From contig JAFYDR010000170.1 in the NCBI GenBank assembly GCA_017544725.1, positions 1 to 36,180 on the forward strand: DNA of 36,180 bases, written 5' to 3'. A program made the position numbers and the translations under genes. The notes beneath the pieces were generated by a model. It saw nothing but the letters and a program-made list of their open reading frames with translations, was not told the DNA's origin and did not search any database. How positions within the stretch are numbered: position 1 is the stretch's first letter; each line of letters begins with the position of its first letter. This DNA is from Kiritimatiellia bacterium (lineage in GTDB: Bacteria; Verrucomicrobiota; Kiritimatiellia; RFP12; UBA1067). Shown here piece after piece: positions 17,221 to 24,826 of the stretch.

Positions 17221-18720
17221 ATGAAGATTACGACATCAAAATTAAGTACGCTTCTTGCCATCGGTGAGAACATGAATATCGAGTTCAAGCGAGCGGGTGA
17301 TGGACCGAAGAGTGACACATTCGAGTCTGTATGTGCGTTTCTGAATACTGCAGGAGGCGACATACTGCTTGGCATCACAGATAACGGAGAGGTATTGGGA
17401 CTTCCGCCGAAGTCGATAGAGGCGATGATTCGCAACTTCGGCAATGTGATGAACGATCCGAATCTTTTTGATCCGGTCTTCACTCTTTATCCTGAAAAAA
17501 TTGTATATAAGGGAAAACACCTCATCTACGTACATGTTCCCGAAAGTGCAGAGGTGCATCGCTTCAAGGGAAAATGCTATACACGCGTACACGAACAGGA
17601 TGTACTTGTACGCGGTACAGAACCGATTGCGCAAATGTTCATCCGGAAACAACGCATCTTCACGGAACAGAAGGTTTTCCCGTTCGTCACAAAGAAAGAC
17701 TTGAGACTAGACTTGATTCCAACACTCAAAAACATGGTCAGTGTAGAGAATCCGTGGGCAAAGATGTCGAACGACCAAATACTGAAGAGTGCGCGTTTGC
17801 TTGGCACAGACGCAGTGACGGGAAAACGCGGTTTCAAGGCTGCAGCGATACTCCTGCTCGGCTCGGATGATGTGATTGGTGACTTGTTCCCCGCCTACAA
17901 GACCGATGCCATTCTTCAGCGTGTGAATGTTGATCGCTATGACGACCGTGACATCGTACAGACGAACCTTATTGAGAGCTATGATCGGCTTCTCGCGTTC
18001 GGCATGAAACACCTCATGGACACGTTTTATCTTGAGGATGGACGTCGTATTTCTCTACGTGGCAAGATACTGCGCGAAATGCTTGTCAACGTGCTTGTAC
18101 ACCGCGAATTTACAAGTGCGCGTCCAGCGCGGTTCATTATCCGTCACAACGAGATGTTCACCGACAATGCGAATAAGGCGTACCATTATGGATTGATCAC
18201 ACCACAGAATCTTGAACCGGAACCGAAAAACCCAATCATCGCAAACTTTTTCCATCAAATTCGTCTTGCTGACGAACTCGGTTCTGGCGTCCGAAATCTT
18301 TACAAATATGTGCAAATCTATTCTGGCGCGCTCCCGACTTTCGATGAAGGCGACATCTTCCGCCTAACCGTGCCGTTAAACGAGGAACATTCGCCTGAAA
18401 ATGTTGGATCAGAAGCAAATGAAAGTGGAAATGCTCAAAAGAGAACTACCCCCAAAAACCATGTGGAAAGTGTGGAGAAAACTAGGGAGAAAACTAGGGA
18501 GAAAACTAGGGAGAAAACTAGGGAGAAAGATACAAACGGTACTAGGGAGAAAATCATCCAATTTCTGTCTGAAAATCCAACCGCGACACAGGACAACATA
18601 GCGGTATCGACAGGGCTTTCTGTAAAGGGTGTAGAATGGAATCTCAAAGTTCTGAAAGAATCGGGGCGAATCCGTCGCGTTGGTCCCGACAAAGGCGGGC
18701 ATTGGGAGGTCATCGCATGA
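17221..18720 (+). CDS. AlbA_2 (Schlafen-like) domain regulator with C-terminal winged helix
   Basis: 499 residues. N-terminal AlbA_2 domain with the family words EFK (21-23) and AFLNTAGGDILLGITDNGEVLG (39-60). A GHKL-ATPase-like middle region is often present in this family; here it has LREMLVNVLVHREF and IRLADELGSGVRNLYKY. The C-terminal ~70 residues (TREKIIQFLSENPTATQDNIAVSTGLSVKGVEWNLKVL) form a winged-helix DNA-binding domain. It is joined by a Lys/Arg/Glu repeat linker coded by a 12-bp tandem repeat. Such proteins are mostly predicted transcription regulators, some linked to defence loci. As the promoter-proximal gene of the CRISPR island it may control the operon (inference). ATG chosen for the GGAGGA 10 bases ahead. 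Confidence 0.85.
   Translation: MKITTSKLSTLLAIGENMNIEFKRAGDGPKSDTFESVCAFLNTAGGDILLGITDNGEVLGLPPKSIEAMIRNFGNVMNDPNLFDPVFTLYPEKIVYKGKHLIYVHVPESAEVHRFKGKCYTRVHEQDVLVRGTEPIAQMFIRKQRIFTEQKVFPFVTKKDLRLDLIPTLKNMVSVENPWAKMSNDQILKSARLLGTDAVTGKRGFKAAAILLLGSDDVIGDLFPAYKTDAILQRVNVDRYDDRDIVQTNLIESYDRLLAFGMKHLMDTFYLEDGRRISLRGKILREMLVNVLVHREFTSARPARFIIRHNEMFTDNANKAYHYGLITPQNLEPEPKNPIIANFFHQIRLADELGSGVRNLYKYVQIYSGALPTFDEGDIFRLTVPLNEEHSPENVGSEANESGNAQKRTTPKNHVESVEKTREKTREKTREKTREKDTNGTREKIIQFLSENPTATQDNIAVSTGLSVKGVEWNLKVLKESGRIRRVGPDKGGHWEVIA
18475..18522 (+). repeat. in-frame 12-bp tandem repeat (four units)
   Basis: The unit GAGAAAACTAGG is repeated four times without error, giving repeated E-K-T-R; a fifth partial unit follows, and another copy of the word lies at 18541. 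The repeat encodes the charged linker ahead of the winged helix. Being a multiple of three, slippage changes linker length without a frameshift. Confidence 0.9.
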
Positions 18721-18768
18721 ACGAGGTGAAGCGCGTTTTGGTCTAATCGCACAGGAAAAGAGGAAAAG

Positions 18769-19299
18769 ATGATGGAAAGAATCAAAAGCAAAGAGGAACT
18801 GATTAAAAACTTGGCGGAAGAACTCGATATGTCGAATACCGAGAGTTGGCCTTTCGTGGATTTGACGGATCAAACGGTCGGGATGCGTTTTGATTCATCC
18901 ATTGGCGATCCGTCGCTTGATGAGGATCTCGATGGACACGAACTGGTCGATATCGAGCCGATAAGCTCGCGAGAAGGCTACGAGATGATGGAGGATTTTG
19001 CCCGCACGCGGAACGACGACGAATGTGACAAAATCTTCCGAGCCATTTCGGGACACAAGCCGTTTCGTTCCTTCCGCGTATGTGTCGAAACGCTTGGTAT
19101 TCTCAATGACTGGTACACGTTTAAAAATGCGGCGATGCTGAAAAAGGCGGAAGAAATTCTGTCGGACTACGACCTCGACTTCATCGACGGAAAGATCGTC
19201 TGCAATAATCCAAAGAACGTGCTTACCTTCATCTACGAACGACCGAATTTCGAAGATGAGGAGGATGAGGATAACGAGGATAATGATGAAGAAGAATAA
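18769..19299 (+). CDS. UPF0158-like acidic protein
   Basis: 176 residues, very acidic, ending in a Glu/Asp run. The stretch HKPFRSFRVCVETLGILNDW then YTFKNAAMLKKAEEIL resembles the core of the UPF0158 family, whose function is unknown. An RNA/DNA-mimic or adaptor role would fit the acidic tail, but that is speculation. It overlaps the following CARF gene by 14 bases and so belongs to the operon. GAGGA lies just ahead of a double ATG; either Met could be used. Its place ahead of the CRISPR genes may be accidental. Confidence 0.6.
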   Translation: MMERIKSKEELIKNLAEELDMSNTESWPFVDLTDQTVGMRFDSSIGDPSLDEDLDGHELVDIEPISSREGYEMMEDFARTRNDDECDKIFRAISGHKPFRSFRVCVETLGILNDWYTFKNAAMLKKAEEILSDYDLDFIDGKIVCNNPKNVLTFIYERPNFEDEEDEDNEDNDEEE

Positions 19300-20458
19300 T
19301 CCAATCACCCCGTCGCCAAACCGCACCATCCTGATCGCAGGTATGGGCACATCTCCAGCAGTTTTACCCGAAACGGTGTGGGCACTCGCGCACCAGGAAC
19401 AGCCCGTCGTGCCAGACGAGGTAGTGGTGATTACGACGAAGTCTGGTAAGGAGGCCTTGTACAAGGCGATCATGTCCGAAACGCCCAGCGTATGGGAACG
19501 TCTCAAGGCGACGTTACGGAAGGAGAAGTTCGCAATCGACGGCAAGCTCGTATTCGGCGAAACCTCCATCCGTGTCATGCCCAATGAGAGCGGAAATGAG
19601 ATAGTTGATCTGCGTACGGGGGCAGACAACCTTCGTGCAGCAGACTTCATGCTCGGCGAACTACGGAAATACACGGAATCACCCGATACAACAATCCTCT
19701 GCTCGATCGCAGGTGGACGCAAGACAATGAGCGCGTTGCTCTTCTCGTGTATGACGCTTCTCGGTCGCGAGCAGGACAAGGTGTATCATGTGTTAATTCC
19801 GCCGGAATACGAATGCGGTATGGAACCGCCGTTCTACTTCCCGCAGAAAGGCGTAACGCACCGGTTACTCTCCCGTGGCAATCCGACGAGTGATAAGGTT
19901 TCTTCCGCGAAAGTTGCAATCGAGTTGTTTGAAGTACCATTCGTGCGGATGCGCGGTTGGTATCAGGAAAAGTTCAAAGCCATGCCTCCCAGTTATCAAA
20001 CGCTTATTGCCAAAGTCCAAACCGTCGCACCTCCAGCCGTAACCTACCCCGAAATCGAGATTGACGCATGGAACGGATGGGCGAAAATCAATGGTAATGT
20101 CGTGCCCATGAGCAAGACCTGTTTTGCGGCGTTACTCCTACTGGCGAACGGTTGCCCTGTGAAAGAGCTTCATGCGAAATTACTTGCGTTACATTCCGTA
20201 CAGGGTGTGGCAGATTGCGACTGGCTTGCGACCTTTCAGGAAGGCGAACGATTCAATGAACACAGCCTTGTCGATGCGGTTTACAAAACGATGTCAGAAT
20301 TGCGGAAGAAACTTCAGAATGCTGGTTTTGTAAATGCAGACGCGCTTGTTCCCAAAAGAGGGTGTCCGTTGATATTTCCACATTCTAACATCAAATGGCA
20401 TCACCGTGAAAAACTTGCGGATATCTGTGGATATCTTTTTTCTTCTATTACGAGTTAA
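19286..20458 (+). CDS. NE0113-type CARF protein with C-terminal winged-helix-like domain
   Basis: 390 residues. The N-terminal 190 residues match the NE0113 (TIGR02584) CRISPR-associated CARF family: GMGTSPAVLPETVWAL (19-34), DEVVVITTKSGKEA, SIAGGRKTMSALLFSC (140-155), then DKVYHVLIPPEY and FYFPQKG. CARF domains bind cyclic oligoadenylates made by Cas10; members of this family are annotated as Csm6-type or ring nucleases. No HEPN motif is seen. The C-terminal part (about 250-390) has helices such as KTCFAALLLLANG and VYKTMSELRKKLQNAG followed by PKRGCPL, a winged-helix look. So it may be a messenger-controlled regulator, a ring nuclease, or both. It overlaps the upstream gene and lies 21 bases before the next. 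Confidence 0.83.
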   Translation: MKKNNPITPSPNRTILIAGMGTSPAVLPETVWALAHQEQPVVPDEVVVITTKSGKEALYKAIMSETPSVWERLKATLRKEKFAIDGKLVFGETSIRVMPNESGNEIVDLRTGADNLRAADFMLGELRKYTESPDTTILCSIAGGRKTMSALLFSCMTLLGREQDKVYHVLIPPEYECGMEPPFYFPQKGVTHRLLSRGNPTSDKVSSAKVAIELFEVPFVRMRGWYQEKFKAMPPSYQTLIAKVQTVAPPAVTYPEIEIDAWNGWAKINGNVVPMSKTCFAALLLLANGCPVKELHAKLLALHSVQGVADCDWLATFQEGERFNEHSLVDAVYKTMSELRKKLQNAGFVNADALVPKRGCPLIFPHSNIKWHHREKLADICGYLFSSITS

Positions 20459-20479
20459 GATTTGAGATACTTAACGTTA

Positions 20480-20890
20480 ATGAAAACACGTGAAGACAGA
20501 AAGAAAGTCCTTATCGGAAACTCGTTCCCGTTCAGCCTGATTCGGTGTAAACGGCTGATTGTAGAGAGCGAATCGATTCGTGTGCTACAGGAGACCCTTA
20601 CTGGGGCAGAGGTGGTATCCTTTTGGGGGCACACGAACACGCGTGCGGCGGCGGAAGCTGTGCTGGGTGTATCGCTTGCTCCGCACACGGAACGTCCCGC
20701 TGTCACGCTCTCGCCCACAAACCTCCCGATGCTGGACGGTGATGTGTTCGACACGTGTTGGTTACTTTCGCCAGACTATCCTGAGGGATTCCGTCCGGCA
20801 ATCGGCGTGGAGGTCGGTCCCGAGCAGATCGAGGGCTGGCATGTTCTGAAGCTTACATGGCAACAAGAAAGGAATGATGATGGAAACTGA
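20480..20890 (+). CDS. small protein, candidate DUF1874/Crn2-like ring nuclease
   Basis: 136 residues. Its outline fits DUF1874 (AcrIII-1/Crn2) ring nucleases: a first strand with VLIGNSFPFSLI (10-21), then SFWGHTNTRAAAEAVLGVSL (47-66) where the Gly-His would be the catalytic His of the family's SIGH motif, an R-P-A-V-T-L strand, and a C-terminal GPEQIEGWHVLKLTW. Crn2 enzymes cleave cyclic tetra-adenylate and switch off type III signalling. It overlaps the start of cmr2 by 11 bases, so its level is tied to the cyclase. The family match is by eye and distant; it may be another small Csx protein. The TTG six codons upstream is less likely than the ATG. Confidence 0.55.
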   Translation: MKTREDRKKVLIGNSFPFSLIRCKRLIVESESIRVLQETLTGAEVVSFWGHTNTRAAAEAVLGVSLAPHTERPAVTLSPTNLPMLDGDVFDTCWLLSPDYPEGFRPAIGVEVGPEQIEGWHVLKLTWQQERNDDGN

Positions 20891-22289
20891 AGGAAAAGAA
20901 CTTCTCCTGTTCCAGTTAGGGCCGGTACAGGAGTTTATTGCGCAAGCCGCTACGGTCGATGACTTGTGGGCAGGATCGTACTTGTTATCCAAACTCGTAT
21001 GGGTAGGATTGCAAAAGATTCCAGACAAGGAAGGCAATGTCGTATTCCCCGACTTGTCAACCGATACCGTGCGCAAGGCGTTGGAGGTTGAAAAGATACC
21101 TACAATCCCTAATCGTTTTCTCGCGTGGGTACCCGCTGGGCAGGGCAAGGATCTTGCGGATGCGATCAAAAAGGCCGTCAAGGTCAAGCTGGAGGAATAT
21201 GTTGGGAAACTTAAACTCGGCGATCTAGGGGAGAAAGCCGCGAGGAAGCAGGTTGACCAGTTTCTACAGATGACATGGGCGGTTCTTCCTATAGATGAAG
21301 TTTCCGGCAATATGGGTGATGACTATAAAGCCATCGGTCGCAAACTCGCGATGCGTCGTAATGTACGTGAGTTCGCTCCTTGGGAAGAATCCCTCGAACT
21401 TGGGCGTAAAGACTTTCTTTCCGGTAAGGAGACCGCCATCCGTGACGGACGCAGCGCGATGAACCTCATAAAGCAGATACTGCCTAATGTTGAGAATCGT
21501 ACGTGTGAAGATCTGGAAGAAAAGTACAAGTATATCGCCGTCATTGCCATGGATGGAGACCGTATGGGCGAGAATCTGTCATCTTTCGAGAACGAAGAGG
21601 AACATCGTGCTTTCAGCGCGGCACTTGCTCAGTTCGCGGGCGAGGTCGAGCCGATTGTGAAAGAGTTTCACGGCGTACTGATCTACGACGGTGGCGATGA
21701 TGTCCTCGCTGTAGTCCCTGCCCAACAGGCGATTGACTGCACCGACAAACTCCAGCAAAAGTTTGGCGAGAGGGTAAAGGGGAAAAGCGATAAGTCGTTG
21801 ACGGCGTCCGCCGGAATCGCCGTGGGACACAGAGATGTACCGTTGCAGGACTTAGTCCATAAAGCCCATACCGCCGAATCGCGTGCAAAGAGCGACTACC
21901 ACCGCAACGCGCTTGCAGTGAGTGTGTTCAAACGTTCTGGTGAAATTCTGGAGTGGGGCTGTAAGTGGGGATCTAAAGCCCTTTACATTTACAGGCAACT
22001 TCGTGATTCGCTGGACGAGAATCTTTCGGGGCGTTTCCCCTACAAGCTGGCGGAACTTTTACAACCATACGGAGACATTACCAAAGACATGAAGGACGTC
22101 GTTCTGAGCGAATTTGAACACGCATGGGAGCGTTCTACGCAGAAGGCCATGTCTGCTGATCTCGCCGATGCGGTCAGTAAATATCTGGGTGATGTGTTTG
22201 GCGAAAGTGGTAAGCCGAAGGACTTCCTCGATCTGTTCTTGTGCGAAACATTCATTGATCGTCCGCGTGAAGGAGAAGACAATGACTGA
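20880..22289 (+). CDS. cmr2: Cmr2/Cas10, type III-B cyclase subunit without HD domain
   Basis: 469 residues. N-terminal Cmr2 signature LGPVQEFIAQAATVDDLWAG then SYLLSKL. Two Palm motifs are clear: AMDGDRMG (about 224-231) in the first and YDGGDDVLAV (269-278) in the second; the intact GGDD implies cyclic oligonucleotide synthesis from ATP upon target RNA binding. There is no N-terminal HD nuclease, so it should not cut DNA by that route, and the protein is short for the family. It forms the head of the Cmr complex with Cmr3-6 and Cmr1. AAAGGA lies 6 bases before the third of three consecutive Met codons, which I take as start. It overlaps cmr3 by 8 bases. Confidence 0.95.
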   Translation: METEGKELLLFQLGPVQEFIAQAATVDDLWAGSYLLSKLVWVGLQKIPDKEGNVVFPDLSTDTVRKALEVEKIPTIPNRFLAWVPAGQGKDLADAIKKAVKVKLEEYVGKLKLGDLGEKAARKQVDQFLQMTWAVLPIDEVSGNMGDDYKAIGRKLAMRRNVREFAPWEESLELGRKDFLSGKETAIRDGRSAMNLIKQILPNVENRTCEDLEEKYKYIAVIAMDGDRMGENLSSFENEEEHRAFSAALAQFAGEVEPIVKEFHGVLIYDGGDDVLAVVPAQQAIDCTDKLQQKFGERVKGKSDKSLTASAGIAVGHRDVPLQDLVHKAHTAESRAKSDYHRNALAVSVFKRSGEILEWGCKWGSKALYIYRQLRDSLDENLSGRFPYKLAELLQPYGDITKDMKDVVLSEFEHAWERSTQKAMSADLADAVSKYLGDVFGESGKPKDFLDLFLCETFIDRPREGEDND

Positions 22290-23508
22290 ACGAAAATATG
22301 AACTGAAGCCGCGCGACGTGCTGTTCTTCCGTGACGCCCGTCCGATGGATGCTGACAAGGCAATGAAAGATGTGCGGAACATTGGGCATGGGGCGATTTG
22401 GCCACGTCCAGACCATCTCTTCAAGGGTGTGATACATGCGCTTCTGAAGGAAACGCCAGATGTAACTTTCGGCGATTTCCCTTCGTTGAAGGTCGTGGGA
22501 CCGTACCCTGTCAAGGACGGCACTCTGTATTTGCCTCGTCCGCTCGACTGGGATATGCTGATCGAGCTTTGTACCGGCACCGACCTTCCAGAACCGCTCG
22601 AATACGGTTTTATCGATCATATTGACGGAAAGAAAAAGTATCCAGCTTGGATAACGGTCGATGACTATGCCAAATATCTTCGTGGAGAAGACAGAGGACA
22701 TTACGACACAGAGGAGACCGAGGTCGATGACAATGGCAAGAAGATTGCCCGAAAGGTCGTCAAATTCCCGTACTCGGATGGTGAGCTTTTTGGTGTTGAG
22801 CCGCGAATCGGCACAACACTTGATTCTGTTACGGGTGCCTCAAAACGCATCAATGGGAAACACGCCTCCGGTCAGTACCAGGGAGAATATCTTCGGCTCA
22901 AGAAAAACGTATCCATGTGGTGTGCCGTTGATACAGGAAAGATTGGAATGAAAGCGGATGCTCAAGACGCGCCGGAAGTGCCGCGTTCGTTCGTTATGGG
23001 CGGACAAAACGGCATTGTGACGCATTGTGAAACGGATATCGATCTTGCCGCCAGATTCCCACGTCCGAAGGTTGAAACGGACGGAGAGATATTCGTTCGT
23101 TGGACGTTGATCGCGCCAGCCCTTTTCCAGCAGACAGGCTGGCTTCCAGGGTGGTGCAGGGATAGCCGTAAGGATATCAATGAGGAGGAACGTAAAATGT
23201 CACTTGGGAAAGTGATGTTCCCCGACTGCGAGGGATGCAGCCTTGTCGGAGCCTGTACCGGCAAACCGATCTACTTCTCTGGCTGGGACATGGCCATCGG
23301 TATCAAACCGACCATGTTTGCGGTGCCGCAAGGTTCCGTCTATCTTTTCCGTTGTGAGAATAAGGCGAGTGCTGAGGCACTCATCAACAAGCTTCACTTG
23401 CAACGCAAATCCGATCTCGGACCACAGGGGTTCGGAATCGGACTCTGTTCCATCGTCAAACCGGATACACGCCTGCCCGCAGAGGGTCAGGATCACGAGA
23501 ACCAATGA
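22282..23508 (+). CDS. cmr3: Cmr3 (Cas5 group) of the type III-B complex
   Basis: 408 residues. The N terminus has the Cmr3 signature PRDVLFFRDARPMDAD, the RAMP-fold strand that grips the crRNA 5' handle; further on, PRPDHLFKGVIHALL (near 37-51) and a C-terminal PQGFGIGLCSIVK glycine-rich loop are typical of RAMP proteins. Known role: binds the 8-nt crRNA tag and joins Cmr2 to the backbone. The ATG follows AAGGAG by 7 bases and overlaps the cmr2 stop by 8. The frame stays open upstream inside cmr2, but this start fits best. Confidence 0.92.
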   Translation: MTERKYELKPRDVLFFRDARPMDADKAMKDVRNIGHGAIWPRPDHLFKGVIHALLKETPDVTFGDFPSLKVVGPYPVKDGTLYLPRPLDWDMLIELCTGTDLPEPLEYGFIDHIDGKKKYPAWITVDDYAKYLRGEDRGHYDTEETEVDDNGKKIARKVVKFPYSDGELFGVEPRIGTTLDSVTGASKRINGKHASGQYQGEYLRLKKNVSMWCAVDTGKIGMKADAQDAPEVPRSFVMGGQNGIVTHCETDIDLAARFPRPKVETDGEIFVRWTLIAPALFQQTGWLPGWCRDSRKDINEEERKMSLGKVMFPDCEGCSLVGACTGKPIYFSGWDMAIGIKPTMFAVPQGSVYLFRCENKASAEALINKLHLQRKSDLGPQGFGIGLCSIVKPDTRLPAEGQDHENQ

Positions 23509-23537
23509 ATGAACTTCACTAAGAAAGGAAACAAACC

Positions 23538-24401
23538 ATGAACACGAAACTGCTCACCATCTTCACACGCACCCCGCTACATGTGGGTTGCGGATCATCC
23601 GTAGGTGCGGTCGATCAGCCGGTCGCGCGCGAGCGCCACACGCGTTTCCCGATCATTCCCGGCAGCGCCATCAAGGGCGTGCTGGCGGATCTGTGGGAGG
23701 ACGAAAAGGAAGAGAAAACGAACAAGAAAGGGGAGAAGGTTCTTGTCCGCTGTAAAGATGCTCGCATCTATTTCGGTAGTGACGACATGGATGATGCAGA
23801 ATCTGGTAAAATTGCCTTCGGTGAGGCAAGGCTTCTGGCGTTTCCTGTGCGTTCCGCGAAGGGCTGCTTTGCATTCATTACCTCGCCACTGAGCCTTGAG
23901 CGCTACAAACGTGATGCAGGACTTGGTGATGATTTTAAGATTCCAGAACTTAAAGATGGTCAGACATGCCTTGCCGGCAGCGAGGTGACCTTCACCGACC
24001 GCAAGGCGGTCGTGCTTGAGGAGTATCGTTTCGAGAAAACCGGAGATTTTCCTGCCGATTGGGCAGAGAAACTGTGTGCGCTTGCGGACGACGCCGTGTT
24101 GAACGGTGGCAAGGACCGTTTCGTCCTTGTTCATGATGAGGACATGTCGTTCTTCGCAGAAAACGCCTGTCAGATCTCGCAGCACGTCTCGATTGATTCT
24201 AAAACTGGCGCGGCCGCCGAGGGTAAGCTTTTCAACCAGGAGGAGGTGCCGTCCGAAACCTTGTTTTACGCGCCGTTGACCGAACTCAGCGCCAAAGTTA
24301 ACTATAAGCCTTTTATGGACAGAATTGGAACTTCTCCACTTGTACAGTTCGGTGGCAAGGGAACCTCCGGTATCGGATATTGCTCGGTGAAACTCGTTTG
24401 A
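23538..24401 (+). CDS. cmr4: Cmr4 (Cas7 group), backbone and RNA-cleaving subunit
   Basis: 287 residues. The N terminus carries the Cmr4 block TPLHVGCGSSVGAVDQPVAR; D26 occupies the place of the catalytic Asp known from Pyrococcus Cmr4, so target RNA cleavage every six nucleotides is expected. FPIIPGSAIKGVLADL follows (the RAMP glycine loop), and GKIAFGEARLLAFPVRS and EEYRFEK are also family-typical. The last residues GGKGTSGIGYCSVKL form the usual C-terminal Gly-rich loop. AAAGGAA ahead of the ATG gives a good ribosome site. It lies 29 bases after cmr3 and 20 bases before cmr5. Confidence 0.95.
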   Translation: MNTKLLTIFTRTPLHVGCGSSVGAVDQPVARERHTRFPIIPGSAIKGVLADLWEDEKEEKTNKKGEKVLVRCKDARIYFGSDDMDDAESGKIAFGEARLLAFPVRSAKGCFAFITSPLSLERYKRDAGLGDDFKIPELKDGQTCLAGSEVTFTDRKAVVLEEYRFEKTGDFPADWAEKLCALADDAVLNGGKDRFVLVHDEDMSFFAENACQISQHVSIDSKTGAAAEGKLFNQEEVPSETLFYAPLTELSAKVNYKPFMDRIGTSPLVQFGGKGTSGIGYCSVKLV

Positions 24402-24421
24402 AAATGAAAGGAACTATGACT

Positions 24422-24823
24422 ATGCAGAACCTCAATCAGATACGTGCGCGCCATGTACTTGAGTTTGCTAACTTTTGCAAGGTCAAAGGTAAAAATGGTG
24501 GCGAAGTAATCAAGGACATACCACCCGTTATTATGAATAACGGCATTATGGCAGCTTTGGCGTACTCGTTGGAAGAGAAGGTGAAGAAAGATAATAAGAC
24601 TGGAAGGGTTAGTGTCGAGTACCATCCGTGGCGTACGGTTTTTGATGCGATAGCCATCCATCTTTCCTCTGACGAGATAGGAATGATTCCTCGTGAGAAG
24701 AATTCTGCGGAGCTGCTGCTTGATTACCTTGCTGATGACGCATCAAGTACGATGCTTCGCGATATTACCGCCGAGGCCGGAGAATGGCTCAACTTCGCTC
24801 GCCGTCTTGTGAGAAAGGAATAG
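24422..24823 (+). CDS. cmr5: Cmr5 (Cas11 group), small subunit
   Basis: 133 residues, all-helical by pattern, as usual for Cmr5. Start MQNLNQIRARHVLEFANF and VIMNNGIMAALAYSLEEK agree with the family pattern (Q-x-R-A-x-x-A...; N-G-L-x-x-x-L-A-Y). HPWRTVFDAIAIHLSS and a C-terminal EAGEWLNFARRLVRKE follow. It stacks along the filament and stabilises the target strand. Of several near Met codons this one has AAAGGA at the best distance (9 bases). Three bases separate it from cmr6. Confidence 0.88.
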   Translation: MQNLNQIRARHVLEFANFCKVKGKNGGEVIKDIPPVIMNNGIMAALAYSLEEKVKKDNKTGRVSVEYHPWRTVFDAIAIHLSSDEIGMIPREKNSAELLLDYLADDASSTMLRDITAEAGEWLNFARRLVRKE

Positions 24824-24826
24824 CCA

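Noticed and set aside
18475-18556. Possible CRISPR-like repeats GAGAAAACTAGG
   Set aside because: Units of 12 bases without spacers, in frame, encoding a charged linker.
20880-22289. An HD nuclease domain in Cas10
   Set aside because: The protein begins directly with the Cmr2 LGPVQEFIAQA segment; no HD pair is present in the N-terminal part.
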